A stretch of 64,000 bases of DNA. Origin: Pannonibacter carbonis (GTDB lineage Bacteria; Pseudomonadota; Alphaproteobacteria; Rhizobiales; Stappiaceae). Shown in pieces: positions 9,053 to 18,403 of the stretch (position 1 is the first letter of the stretch; each line of letters begins with the position of its first letter). The position numbers and the translations under genes were made by a program. Location of the stretch: NCBI RefSeq assembly GCF_003012935.1, contig NZ_PUDR01000012.1, positions 98,145 to 162,144 of the forward strand, read 5' to 3'. The notes under the pieces were generated by a model. It did not search any database and was not told where the DNA came from. It worked only from the letters and a program-made list of their open reading frames with translations.

Positions 9053-9436
9053 TTATGTCGCCAGATTGATGGCGTGGGACTCGATGCGGCCGCCATGGTC
9101 TTCATAGGCATGGCGCACCACGTCTGCCGGGCGCTTGTCGGTAGGGATACGCGCGGTCACAAGGGCATTTCGGGTGATGGCTTGTCCAAGTGCCGCGTCT
9201 GCCGTGGCCTTGTAGGCGGCTACCCCGTCCAGTTCGTGATGTTCGATGTGATGGGTGTCGAGAACCACTGCCGGTTCCTCGAGTTCAACCACGAAGCCCG
9301 GTGCCGGCTGGTCATGGCCGCGCGAGCCGGAGCCCTGACCGCCGGGTTGTTCCCGGTCGCGGCGGTTCTGCTCGCTGTATTCTGTCGTCGGGGCGATGCC
9401 CTGTGACGCCAGTACCCGGTCCAGACCTGTTGCCAT
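9053..9436 (-). CDS. Hypothetical protein of unknown family
   Basis: A 127-residue acidic, soluble-looking protein. The start at 9436 is chosen because AGGAGG precedes it at ideal distance; the frame continues upstream to 9538 without comparable support. After a Gln/Gly/Arg-rich linker (QNRRDREQPGGQGSGSRG) comes a segment with PGFVVELEEPAVVLDTHHIEHHELDG and an Ala-rich helix, ending ESHAINLAT. I do not recognise it. An overlapping plus-strand frame (9044-9406) exists but lacks a good ribosome site. It is transcribed in the same direction as the two small proteins downstream. Confidence 0.6.
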   Translation of the reverse strand: MATGLDRVLASQGIAPTTEYSEQNRRDREQPGGQGSGSRGHDQPAPGFVVELEEPAVVLDTHHIEHHELDGVAAYKATADAALGQAITRNALVTARIPTDKRPADVVRHAYEDHGGRIESHAINLAT

Positions 9437-9474
9437 TGTGGCCTCCTGGCCCTGTTCGATCCCTTGCGGTTTCA

Positions 9475-9492
9475 CCGGGCCTTCTGGCCCGG
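9475..9492 (-). other. GC hairpin in the leader of the 9053-9436 gene
   Basis: CCGGGCC (9475-9481) and GGCCCGG (9486-9492) form a perfect 7-bp stem with a TTCT loop, about 40 bases upstream of the start at 9436. It would lie in the 5' untranslated region of that minus-strand gene. No T-run follows, so it is more likely a leader structure than a terminator. Confidence 0.4.
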
Positions 9493-9561
9493 CTTGCGCC
9501 GGCGGTCTGCCGGGTATCCGGGCGATCCGTCGATGCACGACCGAATCATGTCAACAAAGCA

Positions 9562-9576
9562 TTAACAAATCTTTAC
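9562..9576. promoter_or_regulatory. Candidate CtrA-type box
   Basis: TTAACAAATCTTTAC fits TTAA-N7-TTAA, the CtrA recognition pattern of alphaproteobacteria, with one mismatch in the second half-site. It lies about 125 bp upstream of the minus-strand unknown gene starting at 9436. The presence of cpdR in the window makes a CtrA regulon in this organism likely, but the site is predicted from pattern alone and such matches occur by chance. Confidence 0.3.
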
Positions 9577-9621
9577 GTTGCGTAAAGGCGCTTTGTCTGG
9601 CCGCGTTCCGTTCTGACCCGC

Positions 9622-10602
9622 TCACATCGCTGTTCGCTCACGCGTTGTTCCGCCAAGTCCGGACCAGGACATGGCCTTGACTTTCAGGTCGCCGAAGCGG
9701 CTGGACAGGCCGTCCAGCTTGGCTTCCCAGACCGGATCCGGTGTCTGGCCGGCGGTCACCTTGAAATAGACCTGCATCATGCAGGTGATTGCCAGCGGTT
9801 CGAGCACGGCTGCCTTGACGGCCCAGGCGAACAGGAGGGCGAAGACGATTCCGCCGGCGCTCCACCCACCGGGCAACAGATAGGCAACGGCTGCAGCGGG
9901 GGCCAGCATGACGAGGAAGATGACAAAGGCAAACAGATAGACCAGCACTGCGACAAAGGCGGCGTTTTTCATCATTACCTTGGCGTTCTGGCCATAGAGC
10001 ACCAGAGCGTCGCGGGCAGAGGCATAGGGATTGTCCGAGCGGGTGCGGATCGCATGCGCAAGGATCACCTCGTCGATGAAGCCGACGGCGACATTGAGAA
10101 AGGCGCGCAACAGCCGCGTGATCGTGTCCAGTCCGGGAATGGGCAGCAGGGAAAGGACGCCCTGCATCAGTCCGGTGATGGCACCGATAACGCCCTTGAT
10201 CAGCTGGTCGATGCCAAACAGTACGCTTGCCTCGACAAAGCGTTCGCGGACGACGCTTGCGCCATAGGCAATCTGGCCCTGTCCATTCGGCAAGGGCCGG
10301 CCATCCATCAATTCGACAAGCACGGCGATATGACCGGCCTTCACCGTATAAAGCAGGTATTCGCGCAGCAGGTAAATCACGCCGGCAGTGGCGCCAAAGC
10401 CGATAATGCCGCCCCAGGCCGCATATCCCGCCTGTTCATCCGGCCCCGCGAAAGCACCTACGCCATAGCCGATGCCCGCCCCTGTGCCCGTGACCAGTAC
10501 GTAGGCGACGGCGATGGCGAAATACACGACAACGCGGAAGAGAACATAGGGCGCCGTGCGCACCATCAGGCCAAGTGCCGTTCCAAAACTGAAATCCCAC
10601 AT
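9622..10602 (-). CDS. Conserved multi-helix membrane protein, function unknown
   Basis: A 326-residue protein with hydrophobic segments near 15-45, 62-80 and 120-145 and two more near 210-270, where Ala/Val/Phe runs such as AFVAVLVYLFAFVIFLVMLAP occur; the C-terminal 60 residues are soluble. ATG at 10602 is preferred to a TTG one codon upstream and follows GGGAG. Between helices lies a conserved-looking loop (HAIRTRSDNPYASARDALVLYGQN). I do not recognise a family with known function. It stands alone on the minus strand, with a candidate CRP-like site 69 bp upstream of the start. Confidence 0.75.
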   Translation of the reverse strand: MWDFSFGTALGLMVRTAPYVLFRVVVYFAIAVAYVLVTGTGAGIGYGVGAFAGPDEQAGYAAWGGIIGFGATAGVIYLLREYLLYTVKAGHIAVLVELMDGRPLPNGQGQIAYGASVVRERFVEASVLFGIDQLIKGVIGAITGLMQGVLSLLPIPGLDTITRLLRAFLNVAVGFIDEVILAHAIRTRSDNPYASARDALVLYGQNAKVMMKNAAFVAVLVYLFAFVIFLVMLAPAAAVAYLLPGGWSAGGIVFALLFAWAVKAAVLEPLAITCMMQVYFKVTAGQTPDPVWEAKLDGLSSRFGDLKVKAMSWSGLGGTTRERTAM

Positions 10603-10670
10603 CAAAATAACTCCCGCCCAACAAAGCCTGCAGCCTGTCGGGGACGGTAGTGGGAATTCAATGCCGAAAC

Positions 10671-10686
10671 TGTGACTGTGATCACG
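10671..10686 (-). promoter_or_regulatory. Candidate CRP/FNR-type site
   Basis: TGTGACTGTGATCACG matches TGTGA-N6-TCACA with one mismatch. It lies 69 bp upstream of the start of the membrane protein at 9622-10602, a normal distance for an activator or repressor. Pattern match only. Confidence 0.3.
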
Positions 10687-10728
10687 GCCCGGACGCTGTT
10701 GCCGTCCAGACCGTGGGGCCGTTTCCGG

Positions 10729-11187
10729 TCAGCCGCCGACGCGGTCGATGCGAATGATGTAGCTCTTGTAGTCGTCCGGCTCGGCGATGCGCTCATAGAG
10801 GGCCAGCGCCGGTGCGTTCTTGCCCGGGACCATCCAGCGCAGCTGCAGCCAGCCGCGGCTCTGGCCCTCGGTCACCAGGGTCTCGATCATCTTGCGGGCA
10901 ATGCCCTTCTGGCGCGACTGGGGCCGGACATAGATGTGGTCCATCTGACCTGCGCGCAGACCGGTGATCAGCTCGGGCAGATCGAAGAACACGGCAAAGC
11001 CGACCAGTTCCCCGTCCTCGAAGGCACCGATCACTTCGGCGCTGCGGTCGCCCAGGATCTTTTCCGCATAGAACTGGTCAGGACGGCGCGGCGCGCCGCG
11101 CTTCAGAGCCTGCGCGTTTTCCGCGATCAGCGGGGCGAGATGAAGGGCGTCGTCAGGGCCAAGCGCCTTGATGTCGAGCTTGCTCAA
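10729..11187 (-). CDS. GNAT-family N-acetyltransferase
   Basis: A 152-residue acetyltransferase of the Gcn5-related superfamily. The acetyl-CoA loop is visible as IYVRPQSRQKGIARKMIETL near residues 83-102 (the R/Q-x-x-G-x-A motif), preceded by a beta strand with VGFAVFFDLPEL. The substrate cannot be told from sequence. The start is a TTG at 11187 preceded by GGAG at 8 bases; no better ATG exists nearby. It is divergent from the EamA transporter across 262 bp. Confidence 0.8.
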   Translation of the reverse strand: MSKLDIKALGPDDALHLAPLIAENAQALKRGAPRRPDQFYAEKILGDRSAEVIGAFEDGELVGFAVFFDLPELITGLRAGQMDHIYVRPQSRQKGIARKMIETLVTEGQSRGWLQLRWMVPGKNAPALALYERIAEPDDYKSYIIRIDRVGG

Positions 11188-11449
11188 TTGGATCTCCGCG
11201 AAGCAATCAGTCCGTTACACGGGATGCACCATGTCCAAAAAACCGGCGTCCGACAAGCACATCCTTGCGCGGCAAACCGACCGGGGGAGTGCAGGCCGGA
11301 TTGTGCTCCTAAGGGACCGCAAGGCGATGCCGCATCACGGCTTGCCGGCCAGCAGCCGTTGCGGCACAAAGACGGGAGCATTTCCTTACCGCATTGTCGC
11401 CGGCAGTTCTGCCAGCCGGCGCTGCGGCCTCATCCCGGATCACGAGCTG

Positions 11450-12343
11450 ATGTCTGGCCAGTCCCCCAACGCCACCCGCACCCGTGCCACGCTGATCGGG
11501 ATGACGGCCATCCTCATGTGGGCGACGCTTGGCGTCTTCGGCGCGGGCTCGGGCGCGGTGCCGCCGTTCCTGCTCAATGCGCTCTGCTTCGGCCTGTCCG
11601 GGCTGCTGGCGCTCGCCTGGCTCGCCACCCGGGGCGAACTCCCGGTGCTGGCACAGCCGCTGCGCGTCTGGGCCTTTGGCACCATCGGCCTGTTCGGCTT
11701 CCACTTCTTCTATTTCACGGCCATCCGCAACGCGCCGCCGGTCGATGCCAATCTGATCAACTACACCTGGCCACTGCTGATCGTCGTGTTCTCCGCGCTG
11801 CTGCCGGGGGAGAGGCTGAAGGCGCATCATGTTGCCGGGACAGTTCTCGGGCTGGCCGGAGCCGCGCTACTTGTCACGCGCGGCGGTGCTGTGTCCTTCG
11901 ATCCGGCCTATGCGCTTGGCTATGCCGCCGCGGTCGCCTCCGCCCTGTTCTGGTCAACCTATTCCGTGCTGTCACGCAGGCTCGGTGAGGTTCCGACCGG
12001 CGCGGTGGCAGGTTTCTGCCTGATGACGGCGGTTCTGTCGCTCGCCTGCCATCTGGCGCTGGAGGAGACTGTCTGGCCGTCCGGCGTGATCCAGTGGGGC
12101 AGCGTCGTCGCTCTCGGCCTGTTTCCGGTGGGCCTTGCCTTTTTCACCTGGGATGTCGGGGTGAAGAAGGGGGACATCCAGGTGCTGGGGGCAGCCGCCT
12201 ATTCGGCCCCGCTCCTGTCCACCCTGCTGCTGATCGCTTTCGGCTTCGGGGCCTTCACCATCACTGTCGCGCTGGCCTGCCTGCTGATCACCATTGGCGC
12301 GGTGATTGCGGCCAAGGACATGATCCTGCGCAAGGCGGCCTGA
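11450..12343 (+). CDS. EamA/DMT-family inner-membrane transporter
   Basis: A 297-residue drug/metabolite-type transporter with about ten hydrophobic helices arranged as two EamA repeats. The first repeat shows LINYTWPLLIVVFSALLPGERL and the second AAAYSAPLLSTLLLIAFGFGAFT, the usual positions of the conserved Pro/Glu motifs. ATG 11450 is chosen because the upstream 94 codons of the open frame are not hydrophobic and resemble random sequence. The substrate is unknown; members export amino acids, metabolites or drugs. Confidence 0.85.
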   Translation: MSGQSPNATRTRATLIGMTAILMWATLGVFGAGSGAVPPFLLNALCFGLSGLLALAWLATRGELPVLAQPLRVWAFGTIGLFGFHFFYFTAIRNAPPVDANLINYTWPLLIVVFSALLPGERLKAHHVAGTVLGLAGAALLVTRGGAVSFDPAYALGYAAAVASALFWSTYSVLSRRLGEVPTGAVAGFCLMTAVLSLACHLALEETVWPSGVIQWGSVVALGLFPVGLAFFTWDVGVKKGDIQVLGAAAYSAPLLSTLLLIAFGFGAFTITVALACLLITIGAVIAAKDMILRKAA

Positions 12344-12447
12344 TCACTCACGTTGGCCCTTTGGCCTGATCCTAAAGACGAGTGGAAAATCAGGGCGGCG
12401 GCCACTAGCCTTGCCGCACTGCACCCAACGCCTGCAAGGATCCTGTG

Positions 12448-13332
12448 ATGAGCCAGACATTCCGCCCGCGCCGCTCTGCCCTTTACATGCCCGGCTCCAA
12501 TGCCCGTGCGTTGGAAAAGGCCCGGACGCTCGACGTCGACTGCCTGATTCTCGATCTGGAGGATGCCGTTGCCCCCGATGCCAAGGACATCGCCCGGCAG
12601 CAGATCGTCGAGGCTGTGACGGCCGGTGGCTATGGCTCGCGCGAGGTGGTGATCCGGGTCAATGGGCTCGATACGCCCTGGGGCGAGGCCGACATTGCAG
12701 CAGCCGTGACCGCAAGACCGGATGCCATCCTGATCCCGAAGGTCAACAGCCTCGCCGATCTGGAACGCGTCGCGCACAGGCTGGCGCTGGCCGGAGCGCC
12801 GCAGTCGCTGAAGCTCTGGGCGATGATGGAGACGCCGCAGGCCATGCTCGATGCAGCCTCGATTGCCTCCGCCGGACGCGATCCGAACGTGCGGCTGTCC
12901 TGCTTCGTCATGGGCACCAATGATCTGGCCAAGGAAACCCGCGCCCGCCTCGTCAAGGGCCGGAGCGTGATGCTGCCCTGGCTGATGACCTGCGTTGCCG
13001 CCGCCCGCACAGGGGGCATCGATATCCTCGACGGCGTCTACAACGACTTCAACGATCTGGACGGGTTCGCAGCCGAATGCGCGCAGGGCGCGGAGATGGG
13101 CATGGACGGCAAGACGCTGGTCCATCCCAAGCAGGTGGACGCCTGCCATGCCGCCTTCAGCCCGTCGGAGACCGAGATTGCCTGGGCGCGGCGCATCAAC
13201 GATGCCTTCGCCTTGCCGGAAAACGCGGACAAGGGTGCAATCCAGATCGACGGGAAGATGGTGGAGCGGTTACATGCCGACATGGGCCGGCGTGTGCTGG
13301 CGATTGCCGAGGCGATCGCTGACCGAGGATAA
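12448..13332 (+). CDS. CitE-like CoA ester lyase (HpcH/HpaI aldolase superfamily)
   Basis: A 294-residue TIM-barrel enzyme related to citrate lyase beta subunit, malyl-CoA lyase and citramalyl-CoA lyase. It begins RPRRSALYMPGSNARALEKA, with the metal and CoA motifs LILDLEDAVAP, VIRVNG, IPKV, the catalytic-region Glu in WAMMETPQAM, and GTNDLAKE. It probably splits a 3-hydroxyacyl-CoA such as malyl-, methylmalyl- or citramalyl-CoA; which one cannot be read from sequence. There are no citrate lyase alpha or gamma genes nearby, so it is not part of a citrate lyase complex. AAGGA precedes ATG 12448. Confidence 0.85.
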   Translation: MSQTFRPRRSALYMPGSNARALEKARTLDVDCLILDLEDAVAPDAKDIARQQIVEAVTAGGYGSREVVIRVNGLDTPWGEADIAAAVTARPDAILIPKVNSLADLERVAHRLALAGAPQSLKLWAMMETPQAMLDAASIASAGRDPNVRLSCFVMGTNDLAKETRARLVKGRSVMLPWLMTCVAAARTGGIDILDGVYNDFNDLDGFAAECAQGAEMGMDGKTLVHPKQVDACHAAFSPSETEIAWARRINDAFALPENADKGAIQIDGKMVERLHADMGRRVLAIAEAIADRG

Positions 13333-13365
13333 CCGGCGTTAACGCCTCATGAGGAACCGCAAGAC

Positions 13366-13569
13366 ATGAAACTTTACCGCTTCATCACCGGCCCCGATGA
13401 CAGCCAGTTCTGCCACCGCGTCACCCAGGCGCTGAACAAGGGCTGGGAACTCGCCGGTGCACCGCAGCTGACCTATGACGCCACGCGCGGCCTCACCATC
13501 TGCGGCCAGGCCGTCACCAAGGAAGTCCCGGGCGACTATTCCCCCGACATCAAGCTCGGCGACTACTGA
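13366..13569 (+). CDS. DUF1737 small protein
   Basis: A 67-residue soluble protein matching the DUF1737 pattern: MKLYRFITGPDDSQFCHRV, then ALNKGWELAG, and the end CGQAVTKEV-YSPDIKLGDY. It has no known function. GAGGAA lies 11 bases before the ATG. It follows the CoA ester lyase by 33 bp and may be co-transcribed. Confidence 0.85.
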   Translation: MKLYRFITGPDDSQFCHRVTQALNKGWELAGAPQLTYDATRGLTICGQAVTKEVPGDYSPDIKLGDY

Positions 13570-13576
13570 CACGAGT

Positions 13577-13616
13577 GCCCCGGCGCTGCAGGGTCAAAGT
13601 GGCTCTTTGCCGGGGC
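13577..13616 (+). terminator. Possible terminator hairpin after DUF1737
   Basis: GCCCCGGC (13577-13584) pairs with GCCGGGGC (13609-13616) across a 24-base loop and is followed only by TTTC. The long loop and short T-run make it a weak candidate. The convergent ATP-grasp gene ends right beside it. Confidence 0.4.
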
Positions 13617-13618
13617 TT

Positions 13619-14671
13619 TCACATTCCGTTTTGCAGGTCACGGGCAATCGCCTGGAATACCTTCTCGTAGATTGTCTCCACCTTTGCGGCCTCCGCAGTG
13701 CCGATCCGGTGAAAATGGCTGAGACCCGGTGCCGCATTCAGTTCGAGAATGCGGTAGCCTTCGGGTGAGGCAATATCCGGGGCAATCAGGTCGAGGCCAT
13801 AGAAGCGCAGGCCGATGGCCCGTCCCGCCTGCGCAGCAATCGACGTCAGCTCCGGCGCGATCCTGTCACTCACATCGACAGCCGTCCCGCCGGACGAGAG
13901 GTTTGAATTCGGCAGCAATGGCACGATTTGCCCCGTCGCCGGAACATGGTCCAGCGCCAGTCCGCAGGCGGCCAGATGGGCCAGGATGCGGGGATCCTCG
14001 GCGCTGATCTTGCGGCCCTTGCCGTCAGACGCAAAGTCATGGGTCGCGTCATTGATCAGGGTCGCAAGGGTCCTTGTGCCGTCCCCGGTGACACGGAAAG
14101 GCCAGCGCTCGAAGACGGCGAGGCACTCGCCGTCGAGCATCAGGATCCGGTAGTCACGCCCCTTTGCCTCTTCCTGCACCAGCAGCCGGTCATAGGCATC
14201 GCCGAGATGCCTGAGCGCGTCGACGAACTGGTCTTGTGTCGCCGCACGCAGCACACCGCGTCCCTCGGATTCCTCATTGGGTTTGACGAAGACGGGAAAG
14301 CCCACGCGCCCGGCAAAGGCAAGCGCGGCGTCTTCCCCAGCGAGCCGCTCGGCCACGCCCGGGTTCTTCATGCGGATGTCTGCAACGAACCGCGGGCTGG
14401 CGATCAGCAGTGTCGCCGGCACGCTCAGGCCTGCCCGGGCCAGAAAGTCGGCGCTGTAGCCCTTGTCACGGGCAATGGCTGCAGCGCCTGCGCTGTTCAG
14501 GTCGAAGCCGGCTCCCTTGAAGAAATGCCGGCGGCCGCTCCGCGCTTCGACATAGCCGGCATAGCCATACTCGGGCTCGGCCACGAGATGCAGGCCCTCA
14601 ACGGCGCAGAAGCGGCGCAGCAGTTTTAGCGCCAGCGGTTCGCGGCGGCTCGTGGCGGGCTCGTCGGTCAT
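13619..14671 (-). CDS. ATP-grasp enzyme (cyanophycin synthetase/RimK-like)
   Basis: A 350-residue protein whose central and C-terminal parts form an ATP-grasp fold: GFPVFVKPNEESEGRGV (nucleotide-binding Lys and flexible loop, about 130-146), LLVQEEAKGRDYRILMLDGE, and the metal-binding end YGLDLIAPD-YRILELNAAPGL. Such enzymes ligate a carboxylate to an amine or thiol using ATP. The N-terminal 100 residues are less typical, so the substrate is unknown. It is the last gene of the minus-strand run aminotransferase-ftsK-lolA; in many alphaproteobacteria that position is held by exonuclease III. ATG 14671 is 23 bp after the lolA stop. Confidence 0.75.
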   Translation of the reverse strand: MTDEPATSRREPLALKLLRRFCAVEGLHLVAEPEYGYAGYVEARSGRRHFFKGAGFDLNSAGAAAIARDKGYSADFLARAGLSVPATLLIASPRFVADIRMKNPGVAERLAGEDAALAFAGRVGFPVFVKPNEESEGRGVLRAATQDQFVDALRHLGDAYDRLLVQEEAKGRDYRILMLDGECLAVFERWPFRVTGDGTRTLATLINDATHDFASDGKGRKISAEDPRILAHLAACGLALDHVPATGQIVPLLPNSNLSSGGTAVDVSDRIAPELTSIAAQAGRAIGLRFYGLDLIAPDIASPEGYRILELNAAPGLSHFHRIGTAEAAKVETIYEKVFQAIARDLQNGM

Positions 14672-14694
14672 GGCGGACGGTACGGCCCGTGAAC

Positions 14695-15438
14695 TTAGTG
14701 GGCGCTGTTCTGGCGCGCATTGGCCAGATAGTCGATGACGAACAGCTTCGGGTTCGACGGACCGTTGGCGGTGATGTTGTAGATTGCCACGGAGGTGTCC
14801 TGACCTTGTGCGTCGGTCACGGTCCACTGCTTCAGGTCGAAGGTCTGTGCGTCGAAGATCAGCGTCAGCTTGCCGGAGTTGAAGGTTGTGCGATCCTCGA
14901 CCACCACGGTCACGAGGTCGCTTTCAACCACCACGCCGACGACGCTGGTGTCCTTGGTGAGGTCCGTCTTTTCTGCCAGCAGGAAGCGCAGCGGTGTTTC
15001 GCTGAGCGGCCAGATGTCCTGGGTGTTGAGCTTGCGGTCCTTCACCGAAACGGACTTGCCGTCGGCGATGATGTCGAGCTGGGCCGGCGGGTTATAGTAG
15101 AACCGGATCTTGCCCGGACGCTCGAGGTAGAACTTGCCTTCCACCTGGTCACCTTCGGGGCCGAACTGCACGAAGTCGCCGTGCATCGTCTTCACCGAGT
15201 TGAAATAAGTGTTGATCTCGCTGAGCGTCTCCTGTTCGGCCGGCGAAAGCCGGCCAGCGGGGGTGCCCGAGGCGCTGAGCGGCAGTGGGGCCAGACCGGT
15301 TGCAAGCATGAGGGTCAGGCCGGCGACGAAGCTGGCGATGCGGCCAGTCGGGCGGCAGCGCAGGCGGGGCGAACGGGAAAACGTCATGGTCTGGCGCGGC
15401 TCCATTTCGGGGTCGGTGACATGGGCTTCAGTTGCCAT
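14695..15438 (-). CDS. lolA: LolA-like outer-membrane lipoprotein carrier protein
   Basis: A periplasmic protein of about 247 residues. After a signal region (SFVAGLTLMLATGLAPLPLSASG) the mature part shows the LolA pattern: SEINTYFNSVKTMHGDFVQFGPEG, then GKFYLERPGKIRFYYNPPAQLDIIADGKSV. LolA carries lipoproteins from the LolCDE complex to the outer membrane; in alphaproteobacteria this gene normally follows ftsK, as here. The start is uncertain: 15438 has GGAG nine bases upstream but gives a long N-region, while ATG 15387 would give a tidier signal peptide. Confidence 0.8.
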   Translation of the reverse strand: MATEAHVTDPEMEPRQTMTFSRSPRLRCRPTGRIASFVAGLTLMLATGLAPLPLSASGTPAGRLSPAEQETLSEINTYFNSVKTMHGDFVQFGPEGDQVEGKFYLERPGKIRFYYNPPAQLDIIADGKSVSVKDRKLNTQDIWPLSETPLRFLLAEKTDLTKDTSVVGVVVESDLVTVVVEDRTTFNSGKLTLIFDAQTFDLKQWTVTDAQGQDTSVAIYNITANGPSNPKLFVIDYLANARQNSAH

Positions 15439-15514
15439 GCCCTCGTGCTCCATCGCATCTCATGTAGAACCTGCTTGTGGCAAGGTTGCGGCAGGGGTCA
15501 AGCCCCTGGCCCGC

Positions 15515-18403
15515 TCAATAATCCTCATCCACGCCGTTCTTGACCAGCAGTTCGCGCTTGCCGGCGTGGTTGGCGGCGCTGATCAGGCCTTCCTTCTCCA
15601 TGCGCTCGATCAGCGAGGCAGCCCGGTTGTAGCCAATGCCAAGCCGGCGCTGGACATAGGACGTCGAGACTTTCTTGTCGCGCAGGACGACAGCCACCGC
15701 CTTGTCATAGAGGTCGTTGCTCTCGTCCCCGCTCGACACGGCGTCATAGGGGCTCTCGGACAGGTCCTCTTCCTCGGTCACTGCCTCAAGATACTGCGGC
15801 GAGCCCTGAAGCTTCAGGTGCGCCACGATATGCTCGACTTCCTCGTCGGCGACGAAGGGGCCGTGCACACGCTGGATGCGGCCACCGCCGGCCATGTAGA
15901 GCATGTCGCCCATGCCAAGGAGTTGTTCGGCCCCCTGCTCGCCAAGGATGGTGCGGCTGTCGATCTTCGACGTCACCTGGAACGAGATACGCGTCGGGAA
16001 GTTCGCCTTGATCGTGCCGGTGATCACGTCCACCGAGGGACGCTGCGTTGCCATGATGATGTGGATGCCGGCGGCGCGGGCCATCTGGGCCAGGCGCTGG
16101 ATCGCGCCTTCGATGTCCTTGCCGGCGACCATCATCAGGTCGGCCATTTCGTCGACGATGACCACGATGAAGGGCATCGGCTCCAGCGGCAGATCCTCTT
16201 CCTCGTAGATCGGCTGGCCGGTCTCACGGTCGAATCCGGTCTGGACGGTGCGGGAGAAGCTCTCGCCCTTTTCCAGCGCCTGCTTCACGCGCATGTTGTA
16301 GCCGTCGATGTTGCGAACGCCCATCTTCGACATTTTCTTGTAGCGTTCCTCCATCTCGCGCACGGTCCATTTGAGCGCGACGACGGCCTTCTTCGGGTCT
16401 GTCACCACAGGTGTCAGCAGATGCGGAATGCCGTCATAGATGGAGAGTTCCAGCATTTTCGGGTCGATCATGATCATCTTGCACTGGTCCGGCGTCAGCC
16501 GGTACAGCAGCGACAGGATCATGGTGTTGATCGACACCGACTTGCCCGAGCCGGTGGTACCGGCCACGAGCAGATGCGGCATGCGGGCAAGGTCGGCAAT
16601 GACGCTCTCGCCATTGATCGTCTTGCCGAGCGCCAGCGCCAGCTTGGCCTTCGACTTCTCGAAGTCCTGCGCGGCCAGAAGTTCACGCAGATACACCGTC
16701 TCGCGCTTCTGGTTCGGCAGTTCGATACCGATGGCGTTCTTGCCGGGAATGACGGCGACACGTGCGGAAATGGCACTCATCGAGCGCGCAATGTCGTCGG
16801 CGAGGCCAATGACACGGGATGACTTGATGCCCGGAGCCGGCTCCAGCTCATAGAGCGTCACGACCGGGCCTGGGCGCACCTCGATGATCTCGCCGCGCAC
16901 GCCGAAATCCTCCAGAACGCCTTCGAGAATACGGGCATTCTGTTCCAGCGCATCGGCGGACAGGCCCGGCGTCTTGCCGGTCGGCTTGGGTTCGGCCAGG
17001 AGCCGCAGTGGGGGAAGCTCGTAGACTTCCGGGGCGCTGAGCAGGGAAGCTTGCGATTCCTGCTGCAGCCGGCGTCCGGGCTGCGGTTTTGCCGCCGGCG
17101 GCACGACACGGGCAGCCGGCCCGCGCGAGGCCGGGGCAGCGGGACCGGCGATGCCAACCGGACGGGGCAGGGGAGCCCGGTCGAGCGGCGCGCGGTCATT
17201 CTGCGCGCGGATGTCACGGCCATGCGCCAGCCGTGCATCCGCCTCGTCTTCATCATCGAGGTCAAACGGCACGTCGTCATATCCGGCGTCGCGGTCGTCG
17301 TCCGCGTCAAACCCATCCTCTGCAAAAGCATCGGCTTCATAGGCGTCTTCGTCGTCCAGGGCCGGTGCGTTGCGGCCAGTGCCACCGATGCGTAGCCCGG
17401 TGACAGATGCCCGATCGAGATTGTACTCGGTCTTGCGCCGGCCGGTCTCGGCCGGATAAAGCTCGTCCAGGCCGTCATCCTCGTCGCCGGGCAGCAGCCG
17501 TCCGACGAGGCCACGTCCAAGCCCGCTGATCCCGCGCCGGCGCGGAGCGTCATCATAGGCCTCGATGTCGTCGTCTTCATCGTACCTGTCAGTCATGTCG
17601 CGATGGCTGCGGCTGGCTGGCCGGCCCCGGCCGGTCATACGCTGCCATGTCGACTGGATCTGCAAGCGCCAGTGGCCTGCCGCGCCCATCAGGGCCGAGA
17701 AGCGCGATGTATCGTGCTCGTCGTCCTCGTCCTCATCGTCGAACAGCTGCTGCTGCACCGGCATGCGCTTGCCCTTGGCCGGAATCGGCAGTGGGTCATC
17801 CTCGACCTTGGCCTTGCCGAACCAGCCGCCAGCGGCAATCAGCAGGAACACTGCCGGCAGGCCAAGCCCGATGGAGCCGATGATCATCGCCGTGCCGGGG
17901 GCCATGTTCTGGGTCAGCTTCTGCGGCAGATAATGCATGGCATCACCCAGGAATCCGCCAAGACCGGTCGGCAGCGGCCAGGTCTCCGGCACCGGCAGGG
18001 CAGCAACCGCACCGGCTGCCAGCAGTGTCCCGGTGAACCAGAACAGGATGCGCCGCCCGGCAATCCGCATCGGTTTGCCGGCCAGGAGACGCCAGCCCCA
18101 CAGGACGACCGGCACCAGGAAGACAGCGGTGGCCAGCCCGATGGACTGCATCAGCAGGTCCGACAGGATTGCACCTGGTGTGCCCAGGGCATTGCGCACC
18201 GGCTCGCTGGTCGCATGGTTGAGGCTTGGATCCGTCACTGACCAGGTGGCGAGTGCGGCAGCAAGGGCTGCGGCCAGGCCAATCACACACAGGCCGGCAA
18301 GGCCCACCAGATTGCGCCGGATGAAGCGCTTCAGCGGGCTCTCAGTATCAAGCATATGGGCGGCGCCGCGTCCGGAGCCGCGCGTTGCAGTGGCGCGTCT
18401 CAT
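15515..18403 (-). CDS. ftsK: DNA translocase FtsK
   Basis: A 962-residue septal DNA pump that moves chromosome termini across the division site. The N-terminal part has four membrane helices (residues about 25-190); then comes an acidic linker rich in DED/DDE runs and Pro/Ala (about 200-470), then the RecA-like motor with Walker [11 protein letters not shown] near 614 and the Walker B-like [15 protein letters not shown]. The C-terminal winged-helix gamma domain ([19 protein letters not shown]) reads KOPS sites. ATG 18403 is chosen because it overlaps the aminotransferase stop by 4 bp (ATGA); longer frames reach into that gene. Confidence 0.95.
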   Translation of the reverse strand: MRRATATRGSGRGAAHMLDTESPLKRFIRRNLVGLAGLCVIGLAAALAAALATWSVTDPSLNHATSEPVRNALGTPGAILSDLLMQSIGLATAVFLVPVVLWGWRLLAGKPMRIAGRRILFWFTGTLLAAGAVAALPVPETWPLPTGLGGFLGDAMHYLPQKLTQNMAPGTAMIIGSIGLGLPAVFLLIAAGGWFGKAKVEDDPLPIPAKGKRMPVQQQLFDDEDEDDEHDTSRFSALMGAAGHWRLQIQSTWQRMTGRGRPASRSHRDMTDRYDEDDDIEAYDDAPRRRGISGLGRGLVGRLLPGDEDDGLDELYPAETGRRKTEYNLDRASVTGLRIGGTGRNAPALDDEDAYEADAFAEDGFDADDDRDAGYDDVPFDLDDEDEADARLAHGRDIRAQNDRAPLDRAPLPRPVGIAGPAAPASRGPAARVVPPAAKPQPGRRLQQESQASLLSAPEVYELPPLRLLAEPKPTGKTPGLSADALEQNARILEGVLEDFGVRGEIIEVRPGPVVTLYELEPAPGIKSSRVIGLADDIARSMSAISARVAVIPGKNAIGIELPNQKRETVYLRELLAAQDFEKSKAKLALALGKTINGESVIADLARMPHLLVAGTTGSGKSVSINTMILSLLYRLTPDQCKMIMIDPKMLELSIYDGIPHLLTPVVTDPKKAVVALKWTVREMEERYKKMSKMGVRNIDGYNMRVKQALEKGESFSRTVQTGFDRETGQPIYEEEDLPLEPMPFIVVIVDEMADLMMVAGKDIEGAIQRLAQMARAAGIHIIMATQRPSVDVITGTIKANFPTRISFQVTSKIDSRTILGEQGAEQLLGMGDMLYMAGGGRIQRVHGPFVADEEVEHIVAHLKLQGSPQYLEAVTEEEDLSESPYDAVSSGDESNDLYDKAVAVVLRDKKVSTSYVQRRLGIGYNRAASLIERMEKEGLISAANHAGKRELLVKNGVDEDY

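Noticed and set aside
9044..9406. Plus-strand open frame of 120 codons
   Set aside because: It is antisense to the 9053-9436 gene, lacks a good ribosome site, and its residues (Cys/Arg/His-rich without pattern) look like a shadow frame.
11188..11449. Possible RNA gene in the GNAT/EamA divergent gap
   Set aside because: No tRNA cloverleaf, terminator or conserved motif could be found.
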